From positions 279,501-343,500 of the forward strand of contig NZ_CP049834.1 in assembly GCF_019916085.1 (NCBI RefSeq): a DNA stretch of 64,000 bases, in the 5' to 3' direction. The notes under the pieces are model-generated. The model did no database searches, was not told the origin of the DNA, and saw only the letters and a program-made list of their open reading frames with translations. How positions within the stretch are numbered: position 1 is the stretch's first letter; each line of letters begins with the position of its first letter. Position numbers and translations under genes: made by a program. This DNA is from Aquirufa lenticrescens. Lineage in GTDB: Bacteria > Bacteroidota > Bacteroidia > Cytophagales > Spirosomataceae. Positions 34,062-42,866 of the stretch are shown here, in pieces.

Positions 34062-36188
34062 TTGGCAAAAACACCTAAAATAGCGCTGATTGGTAATCCC
34101 AATGCAGGAAAATCCTCTCTATTCAATTCCCTAACCGGGTTGAATCAGAAGACGGGTAATTTTCCGGGGGTGACGATGGAGAAGCTGACGGGAATTTGGG
34201 AATTAGAACCCAAACGTCCGGTGGAAATTTTAGATTTGCCAGGTATCTATAGTATATATCCAAAGTCGATCGACGAGGAATTAGTCATCAATATCCTTGG
34301 CGATCCCACGCATCCAGATTTTCCGGATATGGCCATCGTGGTGGCGGATGCCTCTAATTTAAAGCGCAATTTGTTGTTGTTTTCGCAGGTTCGTGACCTA
34401 GGTATACCCACGGTTTTGGCCTTGAATATGATCGACGTTGCGGAGAACGAGGGCTATGTGATTAACTCAATCAAGTTAGCACGTGAACTGAATGTCGAAG
34501 TGGCGGAGGTGAATGCTAAAAAAGGGATCGGGTTAAATGGCCTGAAATTAGCCGTCATTAAATCATTAGCTAATCGCTATGCCTCGAATGACGCGCTTCC
34601 TTTGCCCGTTTCGGATGAAGTGATTCAGGATGTGCAAGCTCAGTTTGGAGAGGGAGAGATTTACCGTTCTTTATTATGGTTGATGGAGCATGATCGGATG
34701 AAAATGTTCTCTAAACAACAACGCGAGAACTTGGATGCTATTCAAAAAAAGCATCAATTTTCGTCTAAAAAATACCAGTCCGAAGAAACAGTCAAACGGT
34801 ACGAGCAAATTACGGAGGTGGTGGATCGTTGTGTGATTAATTTAAATCGCCAATGGGATGCAGCTCCAGTGCGTACATGGACGGATCGTTTAGATAAATT
34901 CTTTTTACACCCGGTAGGAGGCTATGTATTTTTCTTAGCTATTCTTTTCGTGATGTTCCAGGCCATTTTCACTTGGGCCACCTATCCGATGGACGCCATC
35001 GATGGGGGAGTCGCGATGTTAAATGACTGGTTGAAAGGAGTATTGCCGGATTCGGCTTTGACCGCCTTGTTAACCGATGGGTTGATTGCAGGTATTGGTG
35101 GGGTGTTAATTTTCATTCCGCAAATCGCCTTCTTGTTTTTATTTATCTCTCTTCTCGAGGAAACGGGTTATATGTCGCGTGTGATGTTCATTATGGACAA
35201 GTTAATGCGTCGTTTTGGTTTAAATGGCAAGTCTGTAGTGCCTTTGATCTCTGGTGTTGCTTGTGCGGTGCCTGCCATCATGAGTACCCGTTCGATTGGC
35301 TCTTGGAAAGATCGATTAATTACGATTTTGGTCACGCCTTTGATGTCCTGTTCCGCACGATTACCCATCTATACGGTGTTAATTGCCTTGGTGGTTCCGG
35401 AGAATAAAGCCTTATTTGGTTTGTTTAATTTACAAGGAGTGGCTTTGTTTGGGCTTTATTTATTGGGTTTCTTTATGGCATTGGTTTCGGCTTGGGTTAT
35501 GAAAGTGATTTTGAAGGCCAAAGAGAAAAGTTATTTCATCATGGAATTGCCTACCTATAAGGGGCCGCGTTTCAAACATGTGGCTTTGACCATTTGGAAT
35601 TCGGTGAATGCCTTTGTTTTTGAGGCGGGTAAAATTATCGTGGCTATTTCCATTGTGTTATGGGTGTTAGCGAGTTATGGTCCCGGGGATAAGATTGCAC
35701 AATCAGAAGCTCGGGTTCGTCAGGAAAATCCAACCTTGCAAGGAGTCAAATTGCAGAATAAGATCTCTGCTGAGAAATTGGAAAATTCGTATGCAGGGCA
35801 TTTTGGGCATTTTGTGGAGCCGGTTATTCGTCCTTTAGGCTATGATTGGAAAATTGGAATTGCATTGATCACTTCATTTGCTGCTCGCGAAGTATTCGTA
35901 GGAACGATGTCGACCATCTATAGTATGGGAGGCGAAGTGGATGATGAAAATGCAACGATTAAAAATCGGATGCGTGCGGAAATCAATCCAGCCACCGGTA
36001 AGCCGATGTACGATGCAGCCTTAGGATTCTCCTTATTGATATTCTATGCTTTCGCGATGCAATGTATGAGCACACTCGCTACGACTTACCGGGAGACCAA
36101 ATCGTGGAAATATCCGTTAATTCAGTTTGGCTATATGACGGCTTTGGCCTACTTATCAGCCTTTGCCGTCTACCAATTATTATCCTAG
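34062..36188 (+). CDS. feoB: Ferrous iron transporter B
   Basis: The 708-residue Fe2+ transporter has a G domain with G1 GNPNAGKSS, G2 around GVTMEK, G3 DLPG and G4 NMID, then a membrane domain with gate motifs GVACAVPAIMSTRS and the C-terminal MQCMSTLATT. The start is a TTG; no ATG or GTG lies upstream after the feoA stop and before the P-loop. The stop shares CTAG with the convergent thioesterase gene. Confidence 0.95.
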   Translation: MAKTPKIALIGNPNAGKSSLFNSLTGLNQKTGNFPGVTMEKLTGIWELEPKRPVEILDLPGIYSIYPKSIDEELVINILGDPTHPDFPDMAIVVADASNLKRNLLLFSQVRDLGIPTVLALNMIDVAENEGYVINSIKLARELNVEVAEVNAKKGIGLNGLKLAVIKSLANRYASNDALPLPVSDEVIQDVQAQFGEGEIYRSLLWLMEHDRMKMFSKQQRENLDAIQKKHQFSSKKYQSEETVKRYEQITEVVDRCVINLNRQWDAAPVRTWTDRLDKFFLHPVGGYVFFLAILFVMFQAIFTWATYPMDAIDGGVAMLNDWLKGVLPDSALTALLTDGLIAGIGGVLIFIPQIAFLFLFISLLEETGYMSRVMFIMDKLMRRFGLNGKSVVPLISGVACAVPAIMSTRSIGSWKDRLITILVTPLMSCSARLPIYTVLIALVVPENKALFGLFNLQGVALFGLYLLGFFMALVSAWVMKVILKAKEKSYFIMELPTYKGPRFKHVALTIWNSVNAFVFEAGKIIVAISIVLWVLASYGPGDKIAQSEARVRQENPTLQGVKLQNKISAEKLENSYAGHFGHFVEPVIRPLGYDWKIGIALITSFAAREVFVGTMSTIYSMGGEVDDENATIKNRMRAEINPATGKPMYDAALGFSLLIFYAFAMQCMSTLATTYRETKSWKYPLIQFGYMTALAYLSAFAVYQLLS

Positions 36189-36634
36189 AAAGAGAAAGGA
36201 ATTGAAGTTGACGCCAGGTTACTCACCCCTTTCGCAAGCAATTTTCCTTCTGCATTATGTAGCTTCGCTTCTACGTTCGCAATTTTCTTGCCTACCCGGT
36301 GAATCTCAGTCGTTACGGTGATTACTTCGTTTGCCTTCGCTCCATATAAAAAGTCGATGTACAAATTGATCGTCACATAGAGGTGATCGATTTTCGCTGT
36401 AATCAACGTCATTCCCATCATCTCATCTAACATCGCTGAAATCACACCTCCGTGGATTACCCCAGCATGATTCAATTGATCTGGGCGGACAATGAATTCT
36501 GCGGTTAATTTCCCTGCTTCTGCTTTAACTAACGTGCCATCCAGCCATTTCCCGATGGGCGCCGGATTGCCGTCAGCAATTTTTTTATGTAGATTTTGAT
36601 TGAGGTAGGCTAATACTTGTTCGTTTGGTTCCAT
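36185..36634 (-). CDS. PaaI-type hotdog thioesterase
   Basis: The 149-residue hotdog protein shows LNHAGVIHGGVISAMLDEMMG, the substrate and active-site region of COG2050 enzymes (Asp in place of the MenI Glu). It would hydrolyse acyl- or aryl-CoA thioesters, with substrate unknown. It differs clearly from the MenI-like protein at 26 kb. A 4-base overlap joins its stop to that of feoB. Confidence 0.88.
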   Translation of the reverse strand: MEPNEQVLAYLNQNLHKKIADGNPAPIGKWLDGTLVKAEAGKLTAEFIVRPDQLNHAGVIHGGVISAMLDEMMGMTLITAKIDHLYVTINLYIDFLYGAKANEVITVTTEIHRVGKKIANVEAKLHNAEGKLLAKGVSNLASTSIPFSF

Positions 36635-36660
36635 TGTATATACTTAGGCGGTTTGATAAT

Positions 36661-37080
36661 TTAAGATCGTGTCCAGGTAGATGTTCTTCCAAACATTGCT
36701 ACGCCTACAAAACCACGAATGTCTAGTGTTTTGTTCCCGTCTTTGATTTTAAGAATGCAATCGTAGGTCTTTCCAGAATTAGGATCGTAAATAGTTCCAT
36801 TTTCCCATGCAGATCCTGTGAATTTGAAGTTTTTCAAGATGACCGCTCCTAAAAGCTCCCGACTGCGTAATTTTTCATCTGGGTTTTTGCCATCTTTTCT
36901 TCCGGTTGTTTTACCCCACGAAATCTTTCCAAAGTACTGGTCTCCTTGTTTGAAAATGATGATTTTCCCGTCTTTTTCTTGTGAAAGCCACTCACCTAAA
37001 ATGGCATCAGAAGCTGTATTGGCGAAAATAGAAACAGACACAAATAAAAATGTAATCAAGGATAAGCTAAACTTTTTCAT
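36661..37080 (-). CDS. Secreted DUF2147 family protein
   Basis: The 139-residue protein has a signal peptide (to about residue 20) and the DUF2147 pattern: GEWLSQEKDGKIIIFK, YFGKISWGK, GTIYDPNSGKTYDC and DIRGFVGVAMFGRTSTWTR. DUF2147 is a small beta-barrel domain of unknown function in Bacteroidota and Proteobacteria. A promoter-like site lies 43 bases upstream. Confidence 0.9.
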   Translation of the reverse strand: MKKFSLSLITFLFVSVSIFANTASDAILGEWLSQEKDGKIIIFKQGDQYFGKISWGKTTGRKDGKNPDEKLRSRELLGAVILKNFKFTGSAWENGTIYDPNSGKTYDCILKIKDGNKTLDIRGFVGVAMFGRTSTWTRS

Positions 37081-37122
37081 TCGATTGAATAGTTGAGGTG
37101 AAGAAGAAAACTAAACTGGAGT

Positions 37123-37153
37123 CAAAAATACTAAACTATTCTTGACCCTAAAA
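37123..37153 (-). promoter_or_regulatory. Putative promoter of the DUF2147 gene
   Basis: On the minus strand TTTT (complement of 37150-37153), a 19-base spacer and TATTTTTG (complement of 37123-37130) fit the consensus with one mismatch. This 37081-37259 region also carries the divergent promoter of the next gene; I see nothing else in it. Confidence 0.5.
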
Positions 37154-37184
37154 GTTTATTTTTTGAAGCAGAAAACATCGGAAA

Positions 37185-37216
37185 ATTGTCGCTCTCAAAT
37201 GGAATGCTTATTTTTG
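37185..37216 (+). promoter_or_regulatory. Putative promoter of the phosphosulfolactate synthase operon
   Basis: ATTG (37185-37188), a 20-base spacer and TATTTTTG (37209-37216) fit the Bacteroidota consensus, about 44 bases before the ATG. Confidence 0.5.
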
Positions 37217-37259
37217 TAGATATTTGGCACAAAACCGTACCAATCCATTAATAAACTAT

Positions 37260-38021
37260 ATGAATTATCATTTAAATCAAATTCCAGACCGCACGGCTAA
37301 ACCACGTCAAAAAGGGTTAACGATGGTGATGGATAAAGGACTAAGTCTGCGTCAAGTAGAAGATTTCTTAGAGACTGGCGCTGATTACACCGATATCGTA
37401 AAATTAGGTTGGGCTACCTCCTTTGTAACGCCTAATTTGAAAGATAAATTAGCCTTGTATAAGTCGGCAGGAATTCCGGTTTATTTTGGAGGAACCTTAT
37501 TTGAAGCCTTTTACATCCGTGGTCAATTTGATGATTACCGTCGTGTTTTAGATGAATACGGAATGGAATATGCCGAAGTTTCGGATGGTTCGATCGAGAT
37601 GGAATCAGATATCAAATGTGAATTAATTCGTACGTTAGCGTCTCAAGTGACTGTACTTTCTGAGGTGGGTTCTAAAGATGAGGCAAAAATTATTCCTCCT
37701 TATAAGTGGATTAAATTAATGCGCATGGAATTAGAAGCTGGTGCTTGGAAGGTAATCGGTGAGGCGCGTGAAGGAGGAAATGTGGGTTTATTCCGGTCCT
37801 CTGGTGAAGTTCGTCAAGGCTTAGTAGAAGAGATTTTAACGGAGATTCCAGAAGAGAAAATCATCTGGGAGGCGCCGCAAAAGTCGCAACAAGTTTGGTT
37901 CGTGAAACTAGTAGGAGCGAACGTAAACGTAGGAAATATTGCACCACAGGAAGTTATTTCTTTAGAAACGATTCGTTTAGGATTACGTGGCGATACGTTT
38001 GACCACTTCTTAACGAAATAG
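37260..38021 (+). CDS. Phosphosulfolactate synthase-like protein (ComA family)
   Basis: The 253-residue TIM-barrel protein matches the ComA family: KPRQKGLTMVMDKGLS near the N-terminus, DIVKLGWATSF, YFGGTLFEAFY and YAEVSDGSIEM. ComA adds sulfite to phosphoenolpyruvate to make phosphosulfolactate, the first step to coenzyme M in methanogens and to sulfolactate in some bacteria. The start is ATG 37260; a TTG frame goes 12 codons further but crosses the leader. DedA and AroE genes follow closely. No comB or comC homolog is present here. Confidence 0.87.
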   Translation: MNYHLNQIPDRTAKPRQKGLTMVMDKGLSLRQVEDFLETGADYTDIVKLGWATSFVTPNLKDKLALYKSAGIPVYFGGTLFEAFYIRGQFDDYRRVLDEYGMEYAEVSDGSIEMESDIKCELIRTLASQVTVLSEVGSKDEAKIIPPYKWIKLMRMELEAGAWKVIGEAREGGNVGLFRSSGEVRQGLVEEILTEIPEEKIIWEAPQKSQQVWFVKLVGANVNVGNIAPQEVISLETIRLGLRGDTFDHFLTK

Positions 38022-38026
38022 TTCGG

Positions 38027-38656
38027 ATGCTGCAGCTTTTATTAGATCTTTTAAAGGATCCTTTGACCTTTTTGTCGGAATTTATTGCCGCTCACGGTGC
38101 ATTGACCTATGGTCTTTTGTTTCTGATTGTATTTGTGGAAACGGGACTGGTGGTGATGCCTTTCTTACCTGGCGATTCCTTATTGTTTTCGGTGGGTTTA
38201 TTAGCCGCTGCCAGTGGCGAATTGTCGCTTGGGACCGTGATTCCTCTTTTAATTAGCGCCGCACTTTTAGGGGATCAAGTGAATTATTTTATTGGTAAAT
38301 ACTTTAGCAATCTCATTCGAGAACGCGAACAGGTTTTATTCCTGAAGCGGAAGCACATAGAAGAGACAGAGGCGTTTTATGCCAAATATGGCCCTAAAAC
38401 AGTTATACTAGCTCGCTTTATCCCGATTGTTCGTACCGTAGCGCCTTTTGTGGCAGGCGCGGGACGCATGTCTTATCCGGTCTATTTATTGTACGGCTTT
38501 TTAGGGGCGACCCTCTGGGTAAGCAGTATTTCTGCAGCTGGTTATTTCTTGGGCGAGAATGAGTTTGTGAAGGCAAATTTTGAGAAAGTTGTTTTAGGAA
38601 TCGTTGGAGTTTCTGTTCTGCCTATTGTTTGGGGATTGATTTCAAAACGCAAATAA
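38027..38656 (+). CDS. DedA family membrane protein
   Basis: The 209-residue membrane protein has the DedA (SNARE-associated) core: FVETGLVVMPFLPGDSLLF, with F-x-R-x-x-P-x-x-R seen as RFIPIVRTVAPFVAGAG. It has four to six hydrophobic segments. DedA proteins are proposed lipid scramblases for polyprenyl phosphate or phosphatidylethanolamine. It lies five bases after the ComA-like gene and one base before aroE. Confidence 0.93.
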   Translation: MLQLLLDLLKDPLTFLSEFIAAHGALTYGLLFLIVFVETGLVVMPFLPGDSLLFSVGLLAAASGELSLGTVIPLLISAALLGDQVNYFIGKYFSNLIREREQVLFLKRKHIEETEAFYAKYGPKTVILARFIPIVRTVAPFVAGAGRMSYPVYLLYGFLGATLWVSSISAAGYFLGENEFVKANFEKVVLGIVGVSVLPIVWGLISKRK

Positions 38657-38657
38657 G

Positions 38658-39416
38658 ATGGCTATCTCGCACTTATATGGTCTGATTGGTTATCCACTAG
38701 TTCATTCTTTTTCCAAAGCGTATTTTACCGAAAAATTCGAAAAGCTGGGTCTTTCAGAAACACACGCTTACGAACAATTTCCTATTCCAAGCATTGACGA
38801 GTTCAAAGCCATTCTAGCGGCGAATCCGAATCTGAAAGGGCTGAATGTGACCATTCCTTACAAGCAATTGGTGATGCCTTTGCTCGATGAGATCGATCTA
38901 GCTGCGGCCCAAATAGGCGCCGTCAATACGATCAAAATTGCCGCTGACGGTTATACCCGTGGTTATAATACCGATTATTGGGGTTTTCGTACGACGGTGG
39001 AGTTTTGGGACAAATTCAAAAACTTCGGGTCTCTAAAGGCCTGTGTTTTAGGTCAAGGAGGCGCAGCGAAGGCAATCATCGTAGCCTTAGAGGATATGGG
39101 GTTCGAGGTCATCAAGGTTTCTCGTCAAGCTTCGGATGAAACGATCACTTACGAACAAATGCCTGAGTTGATGGAAGAAATCGGTTTGATCGTGAATACG
39201 ACGCCGTTAGGAATGTTTCCGAAGGTGGATGATAAACCGCCTATCCCCTACGAATTGCTGAACAAGCAACATTATTTGTACGATATCGTCTACAACCCAT
39301 TAGAGACTGCTTTTTTGAAAGCGGGTCTTGAACATAAAGTGGGAGGCATCTATGCCGGATTGGAGATGTTACAGGGACAGGCCGATAAGGCTTGGGAAAT
39401 TTGGCAAAAAAACTAA
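38658..39416 (+). CDS. aroE: Shikimate dehydrogenase
   Basis: The 252-residue enzyme reduces 3-dehydroshikimate with NADPH. Motifs present: HSFSKAYF (shikimate site), NVTIPYKQ (catalytic Lys), GYNTDYWGF (Asp) and the nucleotide loop GQGGAAKA. It starts one base after dedA. Its stop shares CTAA with the convergent phosphoribosyltransferase gene. A second aromatic gene, aroC, lies 5.6 kb away. Confidence 0.95.
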   Translation: MAISHLYGLIGYPLVHSFSKAYFTEKFEKLGLSETHAYEQFPIPSIDEFKAILAANPNLKGLNVTIPYKQLVMPLLDEIDLAAAQIGAVNTIKIAADGYTRGYNTDYWGFRTTVEFWDKFKNFGSLKACVLGQGGAAKAIIVALEDMGFEVIKVSRQASDETITYEQMPELMEEIGLIVNTTPLGMFPKVDDKPPIPYELLNKQHYLYDIVYNPLETAFLKAGLEHKVGGIYAGLEMLQGQADKAWEIWQKN

Positions 39417-39916
39417 GCTAAATAAACGCCTCTTTTCGCAGAATCACTTAAGATCACTTGGACGTGCTCAGAGAGCGTCGTAGAAAGTTCGTATCCTTTG
39501 TAATCCGCAGAAATAGGGAAACGCTTGTAGTTTCGATCTACGATGACGGCTACTTGAATGCGTTTTACGTGCATGCTCAAGAATGGCGCTAAGCTATAAG
39601 AGAAGGTGCGACCTGTGTTCAGAACATCATCTACTACGATGATTACTTTGTTCTCTAAGGCATCTGTTCCACCTTCGAATTTTACTGGGCGCTCGTACGG
39701 ATGTTCTTTATTCAAATCAATTTTAACCGGAATAGCGTTGATTTTTGAGATGCTTTTGATCTCTTCGCATAATAGTTCGGCGAAAGCGAAGCCCTCACCT
39801 ACAATTCCCGCTATAACAATTTCGGACTCTTCGAAGTTATTCTCATAGATTTGAAAGGCAATTCTACGGATTTTTTGGAGGAGGGCAGGGCCATCAAGAA
39901 CTTGTTTGGCTGACAT
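39413..39916 (-). CDS. Phosphoribosyltransferase family protein
   Basis: The 167-residue type I PRTase has the PRPP motif VVDDVLNTGRTF (about 95-106) and no signal peptide. It recalls PyrR-like or hypoxanthine-type proteins, but the N-terminal part gives no assignment. No pyr or pur gene is adjacent. It is probably soluble in the cytoplasm. Confidence 0.85.
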   Translation of the reverse strand: MSAKQVLDGPALLQKIRRIAFQIYENNFEESEIVIAGIVGEGFAFAELLCEEIKSISKINAIPVKIDLNKEHPYERPVKFEGGTDALENKVIIVVDDVLNTGRTFSYSLAPFLSMHVKRIQVAVIVDRNYKRFPISADYKGYELSTTLSEHVQVILSDSAKRGVYLA

Positions 39917-40013
39917 AGGGATTGCTTTAATTCAAATAGTACGCTTTAAAATTACCAAAATTATCCAATTTTCGTACCTTTACGGCTTAATTAGCGTTTA
40001 AAAATCATTTCAT

Positions 40014-40562
40014 ATGTCTAAAATGTACGGGGCTCAACAGCGCCAAATGCAAGCACCTTCGAATCCATTAGCAATTAAAACGAAGAAATTTGCATTAGAA
40101 AAAAACAAGTTTGTGGGTTTATGCATGCGTCAGCTTTTCTCTAACCAATGGAAGTTTGCATTTATTCCTTTGGCTCTTGTATTAGGGAATGTGGCCTTGA
40201 ACTTAACGGGGACGTATAAAAACTACTGGATCTACATTTTCATTGCCATCGCTGTGATTGGATATATTCTTTTTTGGTTAATTCAGTTTACTGGAATCAC
40301 GCAATTAGCGCAATACAAGCAATTGTTTGATAAATACCGCTACGAAATCGATAGTCGCCAAATCTTCATGAAGCTTTCTGACAAAGAAGGAGGAATGATC
40401 AAATGGGATATGATTTTGGGCGCTTACAAAGACAAGGACGCCTACGTTCTTGAGATGGGTAAATACCAATTCCTACACTTGCCATTCAGCGTGTTTAATA
40501 ACGATAATGACAAGAAATTACTCGATAAGATTTTGCGCGACAAGGGGTATTTAAATTCCTAA
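40014..40562 (+). CDS. YcxB-like membrane protein
   Basis: The 182-residue product has two hydrophobic segments (about 50-68 and 72-92) and a C-terminal YcxB-like soluble domain (KWDMILGAYKDKDAYVL, QFLHLPFSVF). It is close to the cytoplasmic-membrane YcxB family of unknown function. It precedes ruvX with one base between. Confidence 0.75.
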   Translation: MSKMYGAQQRQMQAPSNPLAIKTKKFALEKNKFVGLCMRQLFSNQWKFAFIPLALVLGNVALNLTGTYKNYWIYIFIAIAVIGYILFWLIQFTGITQLAQYKQLFDKYRYEIDSRQIFMKLSDKEGGMIKWDMILGAYKDKDAYVLEMGKYQFLHLPFSVFNNDNDKKLLDKILRDKGYLNS

Positions 40563-40563
40563 G

Positions 40564-40977
40564 ATGGGGCGCATTCTAGCGATTGATTTTGGTTTAAAAC
40601 GGACGGGCATCGCAGTGACAGATCCTTTGCAGATTATTGCAAACGGTTTAGACACGGTTCCTACCCATACCCTGTTAGCATTTTTGCAAACCTATTTCGC
40701 GAAAGAAACGGTCGACCAAGTAGTGATTGGAATGCCTAAAAATCTTGACAACACTGATACGGATTCCACCGCCGGGGTTCGCATTTTTATCAAAAGCTTT
40801 CGCAAGAAATTTCCCTTGATTCCTTTGGAAGAACACGATGAACGCTTCACGTCTAAGCTAGCCATGCAGGCGATGATAGCTGGAGGAATGTCGAAGAAGG
40901 ATAGAAGAGAGAAAGGAACCGTCGATCGGGTCTCGGCCACGATCATATTGCAATCCTATTTAGAATCTAAATCATAA
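40564..40977 (+). CDS. ruvX: Holliday junction resolvase RuvX (YqgF)
   Basis: The 137-residue RNase H-like nuclease has IDFGLKRTGIA (D7), IGMPKNLD, EEHDERFTS and DRVSATIIL with the family acidic residues. It is essential for 16S rRNA 5' processing and is also viewed as a junction resolvase. It lies one base after the YcxB-like gene. Confidence 0.94.
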   Translation: MGRILAIDFGLKRTGIAVTDPLQIIANGLDTVPTHTLLAFLQTYFAKETVDQVVIGMPKNLDNTDTDSTAGVRIFIKSFRKKFPLIPLEEHDERFTSKLAMQAMIAGGMSKKDRREKGTVDRVSATIILQSYLESKS

Positions 40978-41008
40978 AAAAAGCGGCCCTTGGAAGAGCC
41001 GCTTTTTT
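40974..41008. terminator. Intrinsic terminator, bidirectional
   Basis: AAGCGGC and GCCGCTT arms (40981-40987, 40998-41004) with A and T tracts lie between convergent ruvX and a PhyH gene. It overlaps the stop codons at both sides. Confidence 0.85.
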
Positions 41009-41834
41009 ATTTCGTTACCACCTTTGCAAAACGGTGGTAGAATGGAGTCTTACTTTGATCCGTTTTCGGTTTGTATTTTCCGGTAATGATAGGAACATAC
41101 ATCACGCGGCGACGGGATTTTTCACCCACGTTAGGAGAAACCTCCACGCGGTGCCATAAGCGGCCATCATGTATGGTTAAATCACCACGTTCGATTTCGA
41201 ATGCCGCTTCTCTTGGATCTGGTTTGTGATCGATGAATTGCTTCTTCCCGAACAATAATTTCAACACCCCTTGTGTATGTGTGCCTGGAAGTACACGTAG
41301 ACCGCCATTCGAAGAAGGGCAATTGTCTAAGTGAATTCCCACGTTTAACATCGGAAGGATTTTTTGTCCTAAGAATAAATCACGTGGGCTATCGGTATGC
41401 CAGCCCATTTGGCTGAACTTCGAATTAGGTTCATTAATGTAATGATTGAAAACCAATCCATCTTTTTCGTCCTCACTGATTCTACCTTCGTATGGAGCTA
41501 ACAATTCGATGAGTAACTGCAAGCGTGGATCTCTGATTAATTCAGCTAACACAGGGCTAAACTGATTCGTAAAGCACATGCGCTGAATCATCGGATTTCC
41601 TTCGTGGTCTTTACCAAACTTTAAAGGAATTCCTTTTACCTTTTCAATGCCTTCTGCTAGCCATTGCTTTTCAATTTTCGCTAATTCCGAAATGAAAAGT
41701 TCCGCTGTTTCAGGCTCAATAAACTTCTTAAATTGAATTACTCCATACTTCTTGAAGTATTCTTTCTGCTCTTCCGTTAGTTTTTCTCCTAACGTGAAGG
41801 TTTTGTATTCAAATTTCGCAGATGGTTTTCTCAT
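41007..41834 (-). CDS. Phytanoyl-CoA dioxygenase (PhyH) family protein
   Basis: The 275-residue Fe(II)/2-oxoglutarate dioxygenase shows H146 and D148 in GWHTDSPRD, H228 in GRLWHRVEVSPN, and R241 for 2-oxoglutarate. It is divergent in sequence from the PhyH protein at 5.3 kb, so the two are not recent duplicates. The substrate is unknown, and it stands alone between a terminator and a 150-base intergenic stretch with no clear site. Confidence 0.85.
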   Translation of the reverse strand: MRKPSAKFEYKTFTLGEKLTEEQKEYFKKYGVIQFKKFIEPETAELFISELAKIEKQWLAEGIEKVKGIPLKFGKDHEGNPMIQRMCFTNQFSPVLAELIRDPRLQLLIELLAPYEGRISEDEKDGLVFNHYINEPNSKFSQMGWHTDSPRDLFLGQKILPMLNVGIHLDNCPSSNGGLRVLPGTHTQGVLKLLFGKKQFIDHKPDPREAAFEIERGDLTIHDGRLWHRVEVSPNVGEKSRRRVMYVPIITGKYKPKTDQSKTPFYHRFAKVVTK

Positions 41835-41984
41835 AAGGTAATGGTAATGAATTCGGGATGCAATTTACGGCAATCTGTACGAATAATAGTTATTGTGTTC
41901 TTGATTTCTGATGAAAATCAAGTTTTTGGTATATAAAAGCGTTAAAAAATGCCGAACTTTGCAGCTTGAATTTAAGATTTAATC

Positions 41985-42830
41985 ATGAAAAAAATCCTAT
42001 TTATCGCTTTGCTTAGTTTGGCAAGCCTTTCTGCCTTTTCTCAACAAACGAATAAAAAAGGATCCTATTATATCACGTGGGGCTATAATCGTTCTTCTTA
42101 TGCGAATTCGGATATTCGTTTTGTAGGGCCGGGATATGATTTTACCTTATTAGATGCTCAGGCATTGGATTTCCCTACACCACTTAGCGAGTTTAAGACC
42201 TATGTAGATCCCGGTTTGTTGTCCATTCCACAGTTTAATTTCCATGCAGGGTATTTCATTAAGGATAATCTTTCCATCAGCATCGGTTGGGATCATATGA
42301 AATACGTAATGACAGATGGCCAAACGGTGAAAGTGAATGGCTTTATCAATCCGCAGACTTCTACTCCGGCGATTGCGGTAGATCCAGCTTATGTAGGCAC
42401 ATTCAATCAAACACCCTTAGTATTAGATCCGAACAAGTTCGTTCACTTAGAACACACAGATGGCTATAATTATGCTTCTGTAGAACTGGAACACTATAAT
42501 CCGGTATACCAAAGTCCTAAGAGTCGTTTTGCGATCGATTGGATGCAAGGTGTGGGTGTGGGCGCACTGGTTCCACGTTCAGATGTGCATGTTTTCGGGG
42601 TAGGCCAAAACAACTTCTGGAACCTAGCAGGGGGCGGAGCTTCTTTGAAGACAGGGTTGAAGTTTAATTTCTCAAAATTATTGTTCTTTGAAACGACGAT
42701 CAAAACCGGAGCAACGAAGTTGTGGGATATCCATACGACAGGTCGCTCGGTAGATCACGCGGAACAATCCATCTATTTTCTTGAATTTTACGGGGCTTTA
42801 GGTTTTACTATAAAAGGTTCTTCTAAATAA
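41985..42830 (+). CDS. Outer-membrane beta-barrel protein, unknown
   Basis: The 281-residue protein has a signal peptide (to about residue 19, SAFS-Q) and alternating aromatic strands (for example YYITWGYNRSSY, FNFHAGYFIKDNLSISIGW, YASVELEHYN) that suggest a beta-barrel. The sequence is glycine- and aromatic-rich and does not match a family I know. The preceding 150 bases have no clear promoter. Confidence 0.75.
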   Translation: MKKILFIALLSLASLSAFSQQTNKKGSYYITWGYNRSSYANSDIRFVGPGYDFTLLDAQALDFPTPLSEFKTYVDPGLLSIPQFNFHAGYFIKDNLSISIGWDHMKYVMTDGQTVKVNGFINPQTSTPAIAVDPAYVGTFNQTPLVLDPNKFVHLEHTDGYNYASVELEHYNPVYQSPKSRFAIDWMQGVGVGALVPRSDVHVFGVGQNNFWNLAGGGASLKTGLKFNFSKLLFFETTIKTGATKLWDIHTTGRSVDHAEQSIYFLEFYGALGFTIKGSSK

Positions 42831-42866
42831 TTTTTTAGACTAGGCTAAAAAATACTATCTTCGTGT

